Origin: Bog-950 sp035299425
Lineage (GTDB): Bacteria > Bacteroidota > Bacteroidia > Chitinophagales > LD1
Length of the DNA: 64,000 nt
Assembly: GCA_035299425.1 (NCBI GenBank)
Contig: DATGWP010000024.1
Coordinates: 1 to 64,000, forward strand
Direction of reading: 5' to 3'
The translations under genes and the position numbers were made by a program. The notes beneath the pieces were generated by a model. The model was not told the origin of the DNA and did no database searches. It was given only the letters and a program-made list of their open reading frames with translations. The first letter of the stretch is position 1; every line of letters starts with the position of its first letter. This document shows positions 10,322-16,694 of the stretch, piece after piece.

Positions 10322-10356
10322 AAAAAAGGCCTCCCCGAAACCGGAAAGACCTTTTT
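10322..10356 (-). terminator. Attenuator terminator between the Cys leader and cysH
   Basis: On the minus strand AAAAAGGTCTTTCC, a 6-nt loop GGTTTC, then GGGGAGGCCTTTTTT. All 14 stem positions pair (several G-U), and the stem ends in six U residues. It lies inside the cysH 5' untranslated region, 19 nt before the ATG, and has no upstream gene to terminate except the leader ORF. That position is what an attenuator requires. Confidence 0.85.
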
Positions 10357-10393
10357 GCTATTAGTTTATATATGGTTATGCAAAAGCCTCTCC
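10343..10393 (-). promoter_or_regulatory. cysH leader: Antiterminator alternative to the cysH attenuator
   Basis: The leader strand GGAGAGGCTTTTGC (10393-10380) can pair with GCAAAAAGGTCTTTCC (10358-10343), with only a one-base A and a one-base G bulge. That second strand contains the whole 5' arm of the terminator, so the two structures exclude each other. The 10393-10380 strand lies in the last codons of the leader peptide, where a ribosome at the stop codon would mask it. A small hairpin CGCTAT-GAAA-ATAGCG (10412-10397) precedes it. Pairing was found by eye; no energies were calculated. Confidence 0.7.
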
Positions 10394-10462
10394 TGTCGCT
10401 ATTTTCATAGCGCAACACATAGTGCAGCAACAAGAGAATTTTATTTGGCTTTGGTTAAACAT
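10376..10462 (-). CDS. Cysteine-rich leader peptide of cysH (28 aa)
   Basis: ATG 10462 to TAA 10376, in the gap between cysH and the divergent siroheme gene. The peptide begins MFNQSQIKFS and then has the run CCCTMCC (codons 11-17; five cysteine codons in seven), followed by AMKIATGEAFA. Internal ATGs at 10420 and 10408 are possible but would skip some or all Cys codons. The start is 15 nt after the TTTATACTTGCA box. Inferred role: a regulatory uORF whose ribosome stalls at Cys codons when Cys-tRNA is scarce, favouring the antiterminator. It resembles the leader at 11136-11207 (shared I-x-FS and CCCxxCC). Transcript boundaries are not known. Confidence 0.75.
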   Translation of the reverse strand: MFNQSQIKFSCCCTMCCAMKIATGEAFA

Positions 10463-10477
10463 TAATTTGCTTTGTAT

Positions 10478-10489
10478 TGCAAGTATAAA
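10478..10489 (-). promoter_or_regulatory. Promoter-like box TTTATACTTGCA shared by the two Cys-leader transcripts
   Basis: Identical 12-mer to 11117-11128. TATACTTG is one base from the -7 consensus TAnnTTTG. A TTG lies 21 nt upstream (around 10511-10513, inside the first codons of the divergent gene), a reasonable -33 position. Transcription would begin within about 15 nt of the leader ATG. Confidence 0.5.
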
Positions 10490-10499
10490 CTAATAAATA

Positions 10500-11111
10500 G
10501 TGAATAACCAAAACATTCCTTCTAAAAATTTTCTGTTCCCTGTTTTTCTGAGGCTTGAACAGATGCGTGTATTATTAGTAGGGGCCGGCCCCGTGGGGCT
10601 TGAAAAAGCCACCGCCATACTTAGCAATTGCCCTAACATACAACTACACATAATAGCGGAAGTAGTAAGCCCTGAAGTAAGGGCGCTGCCGGGCAATTTC
10701 AGCGGTGTAACCATTACCGAGCGAAGGTTTAACGATGATGATTTAATTGGCATACAGGTGCTTTTTCTGGCTATAAACAATAAGGAATTGAGCGGTGTTA
10801 TATATACAAAGGCCCATCAGCTAAACATACTGGTAAATGTGGCCGACACACCCGATTTTTGCGATTTCTACATGTCGTCAATAGTGCAAAAGGGGCAGCT
10901 TAAACTGGCTATCTCTACCAATGGCCAATCGCCCACTATGGCCAAACGCCTGAAAGAAGTATTGAACGATGCCCTGCCTGACGAACTGGACGACCTGATA
11001 GCCAACTTAAACCAGGTGCGTAACGGCCTGAAAGGAGATTTTGCGGATAAGGTAAAGCAGCTAAACGAGCTGACCAGCTCCCTCAAAATAAAAGAGGGTG
11101 GCAATAAATAA
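10500..11111 (+). CDS. Precorrin-2 dehydrogenase / sirohydrochlorin ferrochelatase (Met8/CysG-N type)
   Basis: 203 aa. Oxidises precorrin-2 to sirohydrochlorin with NAD+ and, in bifunctional members of this family, inserts Fe2+ to give siroheme. Visible: Rossmann GAGPVGLEKA near residue 27, the conserved DTPDFCDFYMSS, and the dimerisation/active-site stretch STNGQSPTMAKRLKE. The GTG start at 10500 is chosen because the conserved N-terminal block LFPVFLRLE precedes the first ATG (10562). Its promoter region overlaps the divergent cysH leader. Followed after 24 nt by the second Cys leader, so it may have its own transcript or read into the cobA operon. Confidence 0.9.
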   Translation: MNNQNIPSKNFLFPVFLRLEQMRVLLVGAGPVGLEKATAILSNCPNIQLHIIAEVVSPEVRALPGNFSGVTITERRFNDDDLIGIQVLFLAINNKELSGVIYTKAHQLNILVNVADTPDFCDFYMSSIVQKGQLKLAISTNGQSPTMAKRLKEVLNDALPDELDDLIANLNQVRNGLKGDFADKVKQLNELTSSLKIKEGGNK

Positions 11112-11116
11112 AGTTT

Positions 11117-11128
11117 TTTATACTTGCA
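11117..11128 (+). promoter_or_regulatory. Promoter-like box TTTATACTTGCA before the cobA-operon leader
   Basis: Same 12-mer as upstream of the cysH leader, here 7 nt before the leader ATG at 11136 and only 5 nt after the preceding stop codon. TATACTTG fits the -7 element with one mismatch. No matching -33 TTG seen, so a shared activator or operator is also possible. Confidence 0.45.
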
Positions 11129-11135
11129 GTGTTCA

Positions 11136-11207
11136 ATGAAAAATACCACTCATATCCTTTTTTCTATGCACAACATTTGTTGTTGCGTGGCTTGCTGTTG
11201 TTGTTAA
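11136..11207 (+). CDS. Cysteine-rich leader peptide of the cobA-cysJI-hem operon (23 aa)
   Basis: ATG 11136 to TAA 11207; an in-frame ATG at 11166 gives a 13-aa version. The peptide begins MKNTTHILFS and ends CCCVACCCC: seven cysteine codons among the last nine, too many for chance in a 23-codon ORF. It aligns with the cysH leader over I-x-FS and CCCxxCC, so the two are probably homologous or under the same selection. It sits between the precorrin-2 dehydrogenase gene and cobA, 102 nt before the cobA ATG. Inferred role: cysteinyl-tRNA sensing for sulfite reductase and siroheme genes. Confidence 0.75.
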   Translation: MKNTTHILFSMHNICCCVACCCC

Positions 11208-11261
11208 TTCAACAGGCAAGTCTGAGTATTCCATAAAAAAATATTGTTCGGATTTGTTTGC
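11191..11261 (+). promoter_or_regulatory. Competing hairpins after the cobA leader
   Basis: Hairpin A pairs CTTGCTGTTG (11191-11200, the last Cys codons) with CAACAGGCAAG (11210-11220), one bulged G. Hairpin B pairs TCTGAGTA (11221-11228) with TGTTCGGA and its neighbours (11245-11252), and can extend by pairing GCAA at 11216-11219 with TTGC at 11258-11261, which competes with A. There is no clean U-tract after B, so the output could be Rho-dependent termination or masking of translation instead of intrinsic termination. Confidence 0.4.
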
Positions 11262-11309
11262 ACTAAGCAGAAAGTGGGGTGATGTTATAGTATTATTAAA
11301 CCGGTAAAA

Positions 11310-12092
11310 ATGAGCAAGACAAAAGGTAAAGTTTTCCTGGTAGGCGCCGGCCCCGGCGACCCGGGACTATTCACCCTAAAAGGTGCGGCTGTATTAGCTA
11401 CTGCCAATGTAGTGCTGCACGACCGGCTGGTTAGCCCCGAAATACTAAAACATGCACCGACTACCGCTGAGATACTACTGACCGGCAAACAAGGCTTTGC
11501 AAAATCTACTGCCCAAACCTATATTGATGAGTTATTGGTAAAGTATGCACTGCAAGGCAAAACAGTGGTAAGGCTTAAAGGTGGTGATGTATCCTTCTTC
11601 TCCAATATACTCAACGAACTGGAAGCACTGGCCGCAAACGAAATAGAGTTTGAAATTATACCTGGCGTTACTTCTGCATCGGGCTGTGCAGCCTACACAG
11701 GCATACCGCTTACGGCAAGAGGATATAGCGATGAGGTTCATTTCCTTTCGCTATACAATGTAGAAGAGGATACTACCAAGCTGGATAGAATAGCTACCAT
11801 GCAAGGCACTATTGTATTGTATATGTCAAGCAACAACCTGGCAGAAACCACGCAGCAACTAAAGCATATTGGAATGCCCGATAGAAAGCTGGTGGTGATA
11901 GAGCAAGGCACTACGCCCTTTCAGCAACAGTATTTTACATCGGTGCATAAGGCCGCTGTAGATTTGGCAGGTAAGAAGATAAATTCTCCGGCACTGGTAA
12001 TTATTGGCGAGGTGGTAAGCCTGTCCGAAAAATTTAATTGGTATAAAGGCAGCCACAACGGGCACTATTTTAAAGAACTAACTAAGGGATAA
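11310..12092 (+). CDS. cobA: Uroporphyrinogen-III C-methyltransferase (SUMT)
   Basis: 260 aa, typical for the family. Transfers two methyl groups from SAM to uroporphyrinogen III to make precorrin-2, the branch point to siroheme. Seen: the SAM-binding start VFLVGAGPGDPGLFTLKG, HDRLVSPEIL, RLKGGDVSFFSN and the second family signature PGVTSASGCAAYTGIPLT. It provides the substrate for the precorrin-2 dehydrogenase encoded at 10500. First full-length gene after the 11136 Cys leader; the stop is followed one base later by cysJ, so tight coupling is likely. The separate CobA and Met8-type genes replace the single CysG fusion of enterobacteria. Confidence 0.95.
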   Translation: MSKTKGKVFLVGAGPGDPGLFTLKGAAVLATANVVLHDRLVSPEILKHAPTTAEILLTGKQGFAKSTAQTYIDELLVKYALQGKTVVRLKGGDVSFFSNILNELEALAANEIEFEIIPGVTSASGCAAYTGIPLTARGYSDEVHFLSLYNVEEDTTKLDRIATMQGTIVLYMSSNNLAETTQQLKHIGMPDRKLVVIEQGTTPFQQQYFTSVHKAAVDLAGKKINSPALVIIGEVVSLSEKFNWYKGSHNGHYFKELTKG

Positions 12093-12093
12093 T

Positions 12094-13788
12094 ATGCTAA
12101 GCGAAGAGCAACTACAAAAGCTTACAGATTTTATTGGTCAATACAGCCGCGAAGAACAGCTATGGATAAGCGGCTATATATCCGGCTTAAATAATGGAGC
12201 AGGTAGCGCACCTGCAGGTGCTGCATTGATAACAGCTAAGGTTACTATTGCTTATGGCACCGAAACCGGAAACTCTAAAAAGATAGCATCGCAACTGGCA
12301 GCACGCGCCAAACAGCGTAAGATAAATGCCAAGGTTGTTAGCCTGGACCAATACAAAACCACAGAGCTTGAAAAGGAAGAATACTTCTTTACCATAGTAA
12401 GTACACACGGCGATGGCGAACCACCTGCTGCAGCCAAAAAGTTTTACGACTATCTGCACAGCAGCGAAAAAAGCCTACCCAAACTAAAATACAGTGTGCT
12501 TGCCCTGGGCGATACAGCTTATCCTCTCTTCTGCAAAACCGGTGAAGATGTGGATGCACAATTTGAAAAACTGGGGGCGCGCAAAATTGCCGACCGACGG
12601 AATTGTGATGTGGATTATGAAGCAGAGGCCAATGCCTGGATAGATGATATACTCACTAATCTATTAGCTGTACCGGGTGGTAACGCTGCCGAAAAAGCTG
12701 TAGAAAAGAAAAAGCCATCGGGCCGTGTTATTTACAAGGGTAAAATAACCACCAACATAAACCTGAACGATACAGGCTCGAATAAGGAAACTTACCATAT
12801 AGAAATTTTGCCGGATGGCACGGCCCACTATGCACCGGGCGATTCGATAGGTATAATACCGGTAAATTTAGAAAGCGAAGTACAGCAGGTTTTAAAAACC
12901 CTGGGCACCATAGGCAGCGAGTTTGTAACGTATAAAGACAAACGATTCTCCTTTTACCACTTACTAAAAACCACGCTGAATATAAAGCAAATGCCGCAGC
13001 GTGTGCTAAACAAATACGCCGCGCTGGAAGAAATTACCACTGAGATAAAAGGGCCTCTTGATTTTGCCGATTTGCTTAATGCCTTTCCTGCTAAAAAGCT
13101 GCAAGGCAATTGGCAGGCACTAACCGATTTGCTGGAGCCTATTTCGCCGCGCTTGTATTCGGTAGCAAGCAGCAATGCAGCGCACAATGAAGAAGTGCAT
13201 ATTACAGTTGCCCGCTCTACGTTCAAGAAAGACGGTGTAAAGCAATATGGCCTGGCCTCTAACTATTTATCGCAGTTGCCGATAGGCACCGATATTCAGT
13301 TTTATGTGCAGAAGAACAACGCTTTCCACCTGCCTGCGGATGACAAGGATATTATAATGGTAGGTCCGGGTACAGGTATTGCCCCTTTCCGTGCTTTTGT
13401 GGCCGAGCGCGATGCGCGGGGCGCCGAAGGGCGCAATTGGTTGTTTTTTGGTGACCAGCATTTTAAAACGGATTTCCTGTATCAAACCGAATGGCAAAAT
13501 TACCTGGAAACAGGCGTGCTAAATCGTATGGATGTAGCATTTTCGCGCGATACCGAAAACAAGGTGTATGTTCAGCATAAGTTGCAGCAACATGCAGCGG
13601 CTGTTTTTGAATGGTTGCAGGGCGGCGCTTATTTTTATGTATGCGGCGCCAAAGAACCAATGAGTGTGGATGTGGAAGAAACACTGCTGCAGATAATTGA
13701 CCAGCAAAGTGGAAATGGGCGAGAATATGCCGAAGAGTATATCAACACACTGAAAGAGGAAGGGAGATATTTAAAAGATGTATATTAA
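12094..13788 (+). CDS. cysJ: Sulfite reductase, flavoprotein (alpha) subunit
   Basis: 564 aa, close to the usual ~600. Passes electrons from NADPH through FAD and FMN to the hemoprotein. Order: short helical N-terminus; flavodoxin/FMN domain about 50-195 (YGTETGNSKKIA, STHGDGEPP, LGDTAYPLFC); FAD-binding domain with connecting helices about 210-400 (RLYSVASS); NADPH-binding domain about 415-564 (GPGTGIAPFRAF, YVCGAKEPMSVDVE, terminal aromatic Tyr). All cofactor motifs look intact. Lies between cobA (1 nt away) and cysI (24 nt away) in the same operon. Confidence 0.95.
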   Translation: MLSEEQLQKLTDFIGQYSREEQLWISGYISGLNNGAGSAPAGAALITAKVTIAYGTETGNSKKIASQLAARAKQRKINAKVVSLDQYKTTELEKEEYFFTIVSTHGDGEPPAAAKKFYDYLHSSEKSLPKLKYSVLALGDTAYPLFCKTGEDVDAQFEKLGARKIADRRNCDVDYEAEANAWIDDILTNLLAVPGGNAAEKAVEKKKPSGRVIYKGKITTNINLNDTGSNKETYHIEILPDGTAHYAPGDSIGIIPVNLESEVQQVLKTLGTIGSEFVTYKDKRFSFYHLLKTTLNIKQMPQRVLNKYAALEEITTEIKGPLDFADLLNAFPAKKLQGNWQALTDLLEPISPRLYSVASSNAAHNEEVHITVARSTFKKDGVKQYGLASNYLSQLPIGTDIQFYVQKNNAFHLPADDKDIIMVGPGTGIAPFRAFVAERDARGAEGRNWLFFGDQHFKTDFLYQTEWQNYLETGVLNRMDVAFSRDTENKVYVQHKLQQHAAAVFEWLQGGAYFYVCGAKEPMSVDVEETLLQIIDQQSGNGREYAEEYINTLKEEGRYLKDVY

Positions 13789-13812
13789 TCTGCAGTAAGA
13801 AACTTTATAGCA

Positions 13813-15486
13813 ATGGCAAAAAAGGAAAAACTATCGCCGGTAGAAAAATTTAAGGAAGAAAGCGATGCCCTTCGCGGCACGCTGGCACAGAGCCTTAAAA
13901 ATGAACTAACCGGTGCAGTGGCAGAGGCTGATAAAAGCCTGATAAAATTCCACGGTATATACGAGCAGGATAACCGCGACCGGCGCGAAGAACGTGCTGC
14001 CAAAAAACTGGAGCGCGATTACTCGTTCATGATTCGCCTGCGCTTGCCCGGTGGACTAATGACAAGCGAACAATGGATAGCTACTGATGACATAGCTGAG
14101 AAATACTCTACCGGTGTTATTAAAATAACCACCCGACAAACCTTGCAACTACATGGTATTGTAAAAACGGATATGAAGCCGACCCTGCAGTGGTTCGACA
14201 AGTTTAACCTGGATAGTATTGCTGCCTGTGGCGATGTAAACCGCAACGTGGTTTGCAGCGCACACCCAATGCAATCGGAAATACATCAGCAGGTGTTTGA
14301 GTATGCCGATAAGATAAGTACCCTGCTATTGCCTAAAACCCGCGCCTACTACGAGGTATGGTTGGATGACGAAAAAATAATTGATAAGAAAGAAGAGGAA
14401 GATCCATTGTATGGTAAGACCTATTTACCGCGTAAGTTTAAAATAGCCATTGCCATACCGCCCAACAACGATGTGGATTTATATGCCAACGATATTGGAC
14501 TGATAGCCGTGATAGAAAATAACGTATTGAAAGGCTTCAACATAGCCGTAGGTGGTGGCATGAGCGCCACGCATGGCAACGTATCTACTTATCCGCGCGT
14601 GGCTAGTGTAATCGGCTTTGCCGATACAGAAGAGAAAGTGCTGAAAGCGGTTTATGAAATTGTAACGATACAGCGCGATTATGGTAACCGTAGTGATAGA
14701 AAACTGGCCCGGTTAAAATATACGATTGACAACGAAGGCCTTGATTGGTTTGTACAGGAACTGGAAAAACGATGCGGTTTTGCATTAGAGCCTACCAAAC
14801 AATTTGATTTTAACCAGCGCATAGATTACTATGGCTGGCAAAAAAACCATGAAGGCAAATGGTATTACACCCTGTTTGTAGAGAATGGCCGTGTGTGCAA
14901 TGAAAATGGCGTGGACATGCGCAAAGCACTTTATGAAATAGCGCAGACAGCCAAAGTAACGTTCCGCTTTACCTGCAACCAAAACCTGATAGTAGGCGAT
15001 ATATCGCAAAAAGATAAAGCTGCTATCAACAAATTGCTGGCTAAGTATAATCTGATTGAACATACCGAAGCCCGCACCGGTATTCGTAAAAACTCGATGG
15101 CCTGCGTAGCCATGCCTACCTGCCCATTAGCATTGGCAGAGGCTCAGCGATATTTACCCGAGCTAATATCTAAGATTGAACCACTGCTGGCTGAAAACCA
15201 ACTGACAAACGATGATATTATCATTCGTATGACCGGCTGCCCCAATGGCTGTGCCAGGCCTTACCTGGCAGAGATTGCACTGGTAGGTGTTTCGCCGGGA
15301 AGGTATAACCTGCACATTGGTGGCGATGTATCGGGCGCAAGGCTAAACATCATCTTCCGCGAAAACCAGAACGAAGAAGAAATTTTATATGCCCTTGGCG
15401 CTTTGTTTAAAACATACGCGGAGAAAAGAAATAAGAACGAGGCCTTTGGCGATTTTGTGATACGAGAAAAGTATGTTACCGCTTAA
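13813..15486 (+). CDS. cysI: Sulfite reductase, hemoprotein (beta) subunit
   Basis: 557 aa. Six-electron reduction of sulfite to sulfide at a siroheme coupled to a [4Fe-4S] cluster. Seen: the two-fold repeated ferredoxin-like halves with substrate-binding Arg/Lys regions (KITTRQTLQLHGI; GDVNRNVVCSAHP), and the cluster cysteines in MACVAMPTCPLA and TGCPNGCARPY (C-x5-C ... C-x3-C; the last Cys also ligates siroheme). It needs the cofactor made by the other genes of this operon and the electrons from CysJ. It is followed two bases after its stop by the ALA synthase gene, so sulfite reductase and tetrapyrrole synthesis are cotranscribed. Confidence 0.95.
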   Translation: MAKKEKLSPVEKFKEESDALRGTLAQSLKNELTGAVAEADKSLIKFHGIYEQDNRDRREERAAKKLERDYSFMIRLRLPGGLMTSEQWIATDDIAEKYSTGVIKITTRQTLQLHGIVKTDMKPTLQWFDKFNLDSIAACGDVNRNVVCSAHPMQSEIHQQVFEYADKISTLLLPKTRAYYEVWLDDEKIIDKKEEEDPLYGKTYLPRKFKIAIAIPPNNDVDLYANDIGLIAVIENNVLKGFNIAVGGGMSATHGNVSTYPRVASVIGFADTEEKVLKAVYEIVTIQRDYGNRSDRKLARLKYTIDNEGLDWFVQELEKRCGFALEPTKQFDFNQRIDYYGWQKNHEGKWYYTLFVENGRVCNENGVDMRKALYEIAQTAKVTFRFTCNQNLIVGDISQKDKAAINKLLAKYNLIEHTEARTGIRKNSMACVAMPTCPLALAEAQRYLPELISKIEPLLAENQLTNDDIIIRMTGCPNGCARPYLAEIALVGVSPGRYNLHIGGDVSGARLNIIFRENQNEEEILYALGALFKTYAEKRNKNEAFGDFVIREKYVTA

Positions 15487-15488
15487 AA

Positions 15489-16694
15489 ATGAATGCACAT
15501 TACCGGCAAACCATTTCTGACAAACTCGATACCCTTAAACAACAGGGTAACTATCGCTATTTTCAGGATGTAAATAAGTCGGCAAAGCATTTCCCCCGTT
15601 TTTATTTTGACGATGAAACCGGTAAAAAGAAAAGCGCCGTAAATTGGTGCAGTAACGATTACCTGTGCATGAGTATTCACGAAGATGTTATAAGCAAGTT
15701 ATCGTTTACAGCCCACCACAGCGGCGTGGGCAGCAGCGGCACCCGCAATATATCGGGCACTACCGGCTACCATAAGCAACTGGAAGAAAGCGTAGCTAAC
15801 CTGCATGGCAAAGAAGCCGCTATTATTTTCAATAGTGCTTTTCTGGCAAACCTTTCAACCCTTGCCACCCTGGGCAGGGCTTTTAGTGATGCGGTATTTA
15901 TTTCAGACGAGCGCAACCATGCATCTATAATTGAAGGCATACGTAGCAGTGGATGTAAAAAAATTGTATTCAAGCATAATGACGTGCAGCACCTGGAAGA
16001 GGTGCTTTCTGCTTTGCCAGCTGAGCAATCAAAAATCATTGTATTTGAAAGTGTTTACTCTATAAGCGGCAACGTGGCACCGGTACAGGAAATAACAGCG
16101 TTAGCAAAAAAATACAATGCCCTAACTTACATAGATGAAGTACATGCCGTGGGCCTTTACGGTGCTACCGGCGCGGGTATTGCAGGACAGCAAGGACTGC
16201 AAAATGAAGTGGATATCATCAACGGCACATTTGCCAAAGCATTTGGCACATTAGGTGGTTATATTACTACCGATGCCATGATGGCCGATTACCTGCGCAG
16301 CTTTGCCAGCGGGTTTATTTTCACTACTTCTCTCCCACCTGCTATTTGCAGCGCTACTATCAAAAGCATTGAGCTGGTAAAACAGAATAATGAATGGCGG
16401 GAACAATTTCACGGGGCGGTAAAAAAGTTGCGGGCATTATTGGCCGATAAGCAAATCCCATTTCATACCAACGCCTCGCATGTAACGGCGGTTCATATTG
16501 GAGATAACATAAGCTGCAAAGCGATAGCCGATAGGTTATTGAACGAGTTTGGCATTTACCTGCAGCCTATCAATCCGCCCACTGTAAAAGAAGGAGAGGC
16601 CTGTTTGCGGATTACGGTTACAGCCAAACATACAGAAAGCGATATGCAACAAATGGTAAATGCACTTTCAATTGTGATGCATGAAACAGTTTAA
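15489..16694 (+). CDS. hemA: 5-aminolevulinate synthase (Shemin pathway)
   Basis: 401 aa, the length of alphaproteobacterial ALA synthases. PLP enzyme condensing glycine with succinyl-CoA to 5-aminolevulinate. Markers that separate it from sister enzymes (BioF, Kbl, SPT): NWCSNDYLCM, GSSGTRNISGTTGYH, SDERNHASIIEGIR, FESVYSISGNVAPV, DEVHAVGLYG..GAGIAG, PLP-lysine motif GTFAKAFGTLGGYI, FIFTTSLPPA and QPINPPTV...LRIT. Starts two bases after cysI and overlaps hemCD by 14 nt. Most Bacteroidota make ALA from glutamyl-tRNA, so a Shemin enzyme here is unusual and may be acquired. Substrate specificity is inferred from motifs and from the HemB/HemC neighbours. Confidence 0.88.
   Translation: MNAHYRQTISDKLDTLKQQGNYRYFQDVNKSAKHFPRFYFDDETGKKKSAVNWCSNDYLCMSIHEDVISKLSFTAHHSGVGSSGTRNISGTTGYHKQLEESVANLHGKEAAIIFNSAFLANLSTLATLGRAFSDAVFISDERNHASIIEGIRSSGCKKIVFKHNDVQHLEEVLSALPAEQSKIIVFESVYSISGNVAPVQEITALAKKYNALTYIDEVHAVGLYGATGAGIAGQQGLQNEVDIINGTFAKAFGTLGGYITTDAMMADYLRSFASGFIFTTSLPPAICSATIKSIELVKQNNEWREQFHGAVKKLRALLADKQIPFHTNASHVTAVHIGDNISCKAIADRLLNEFGIYLQPINPPTVKEGEACLRITVTAKHTESDMQQMVNALSIVMHETV

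Noticed and set aside
10378..10410. Plus-strand mini-ORF of 10 codons opposite the cysH leader
   Set aside because: No Cys or other distinctive codons and no relation to the downstream gene; it is the complement of the leader and its antiterminator.
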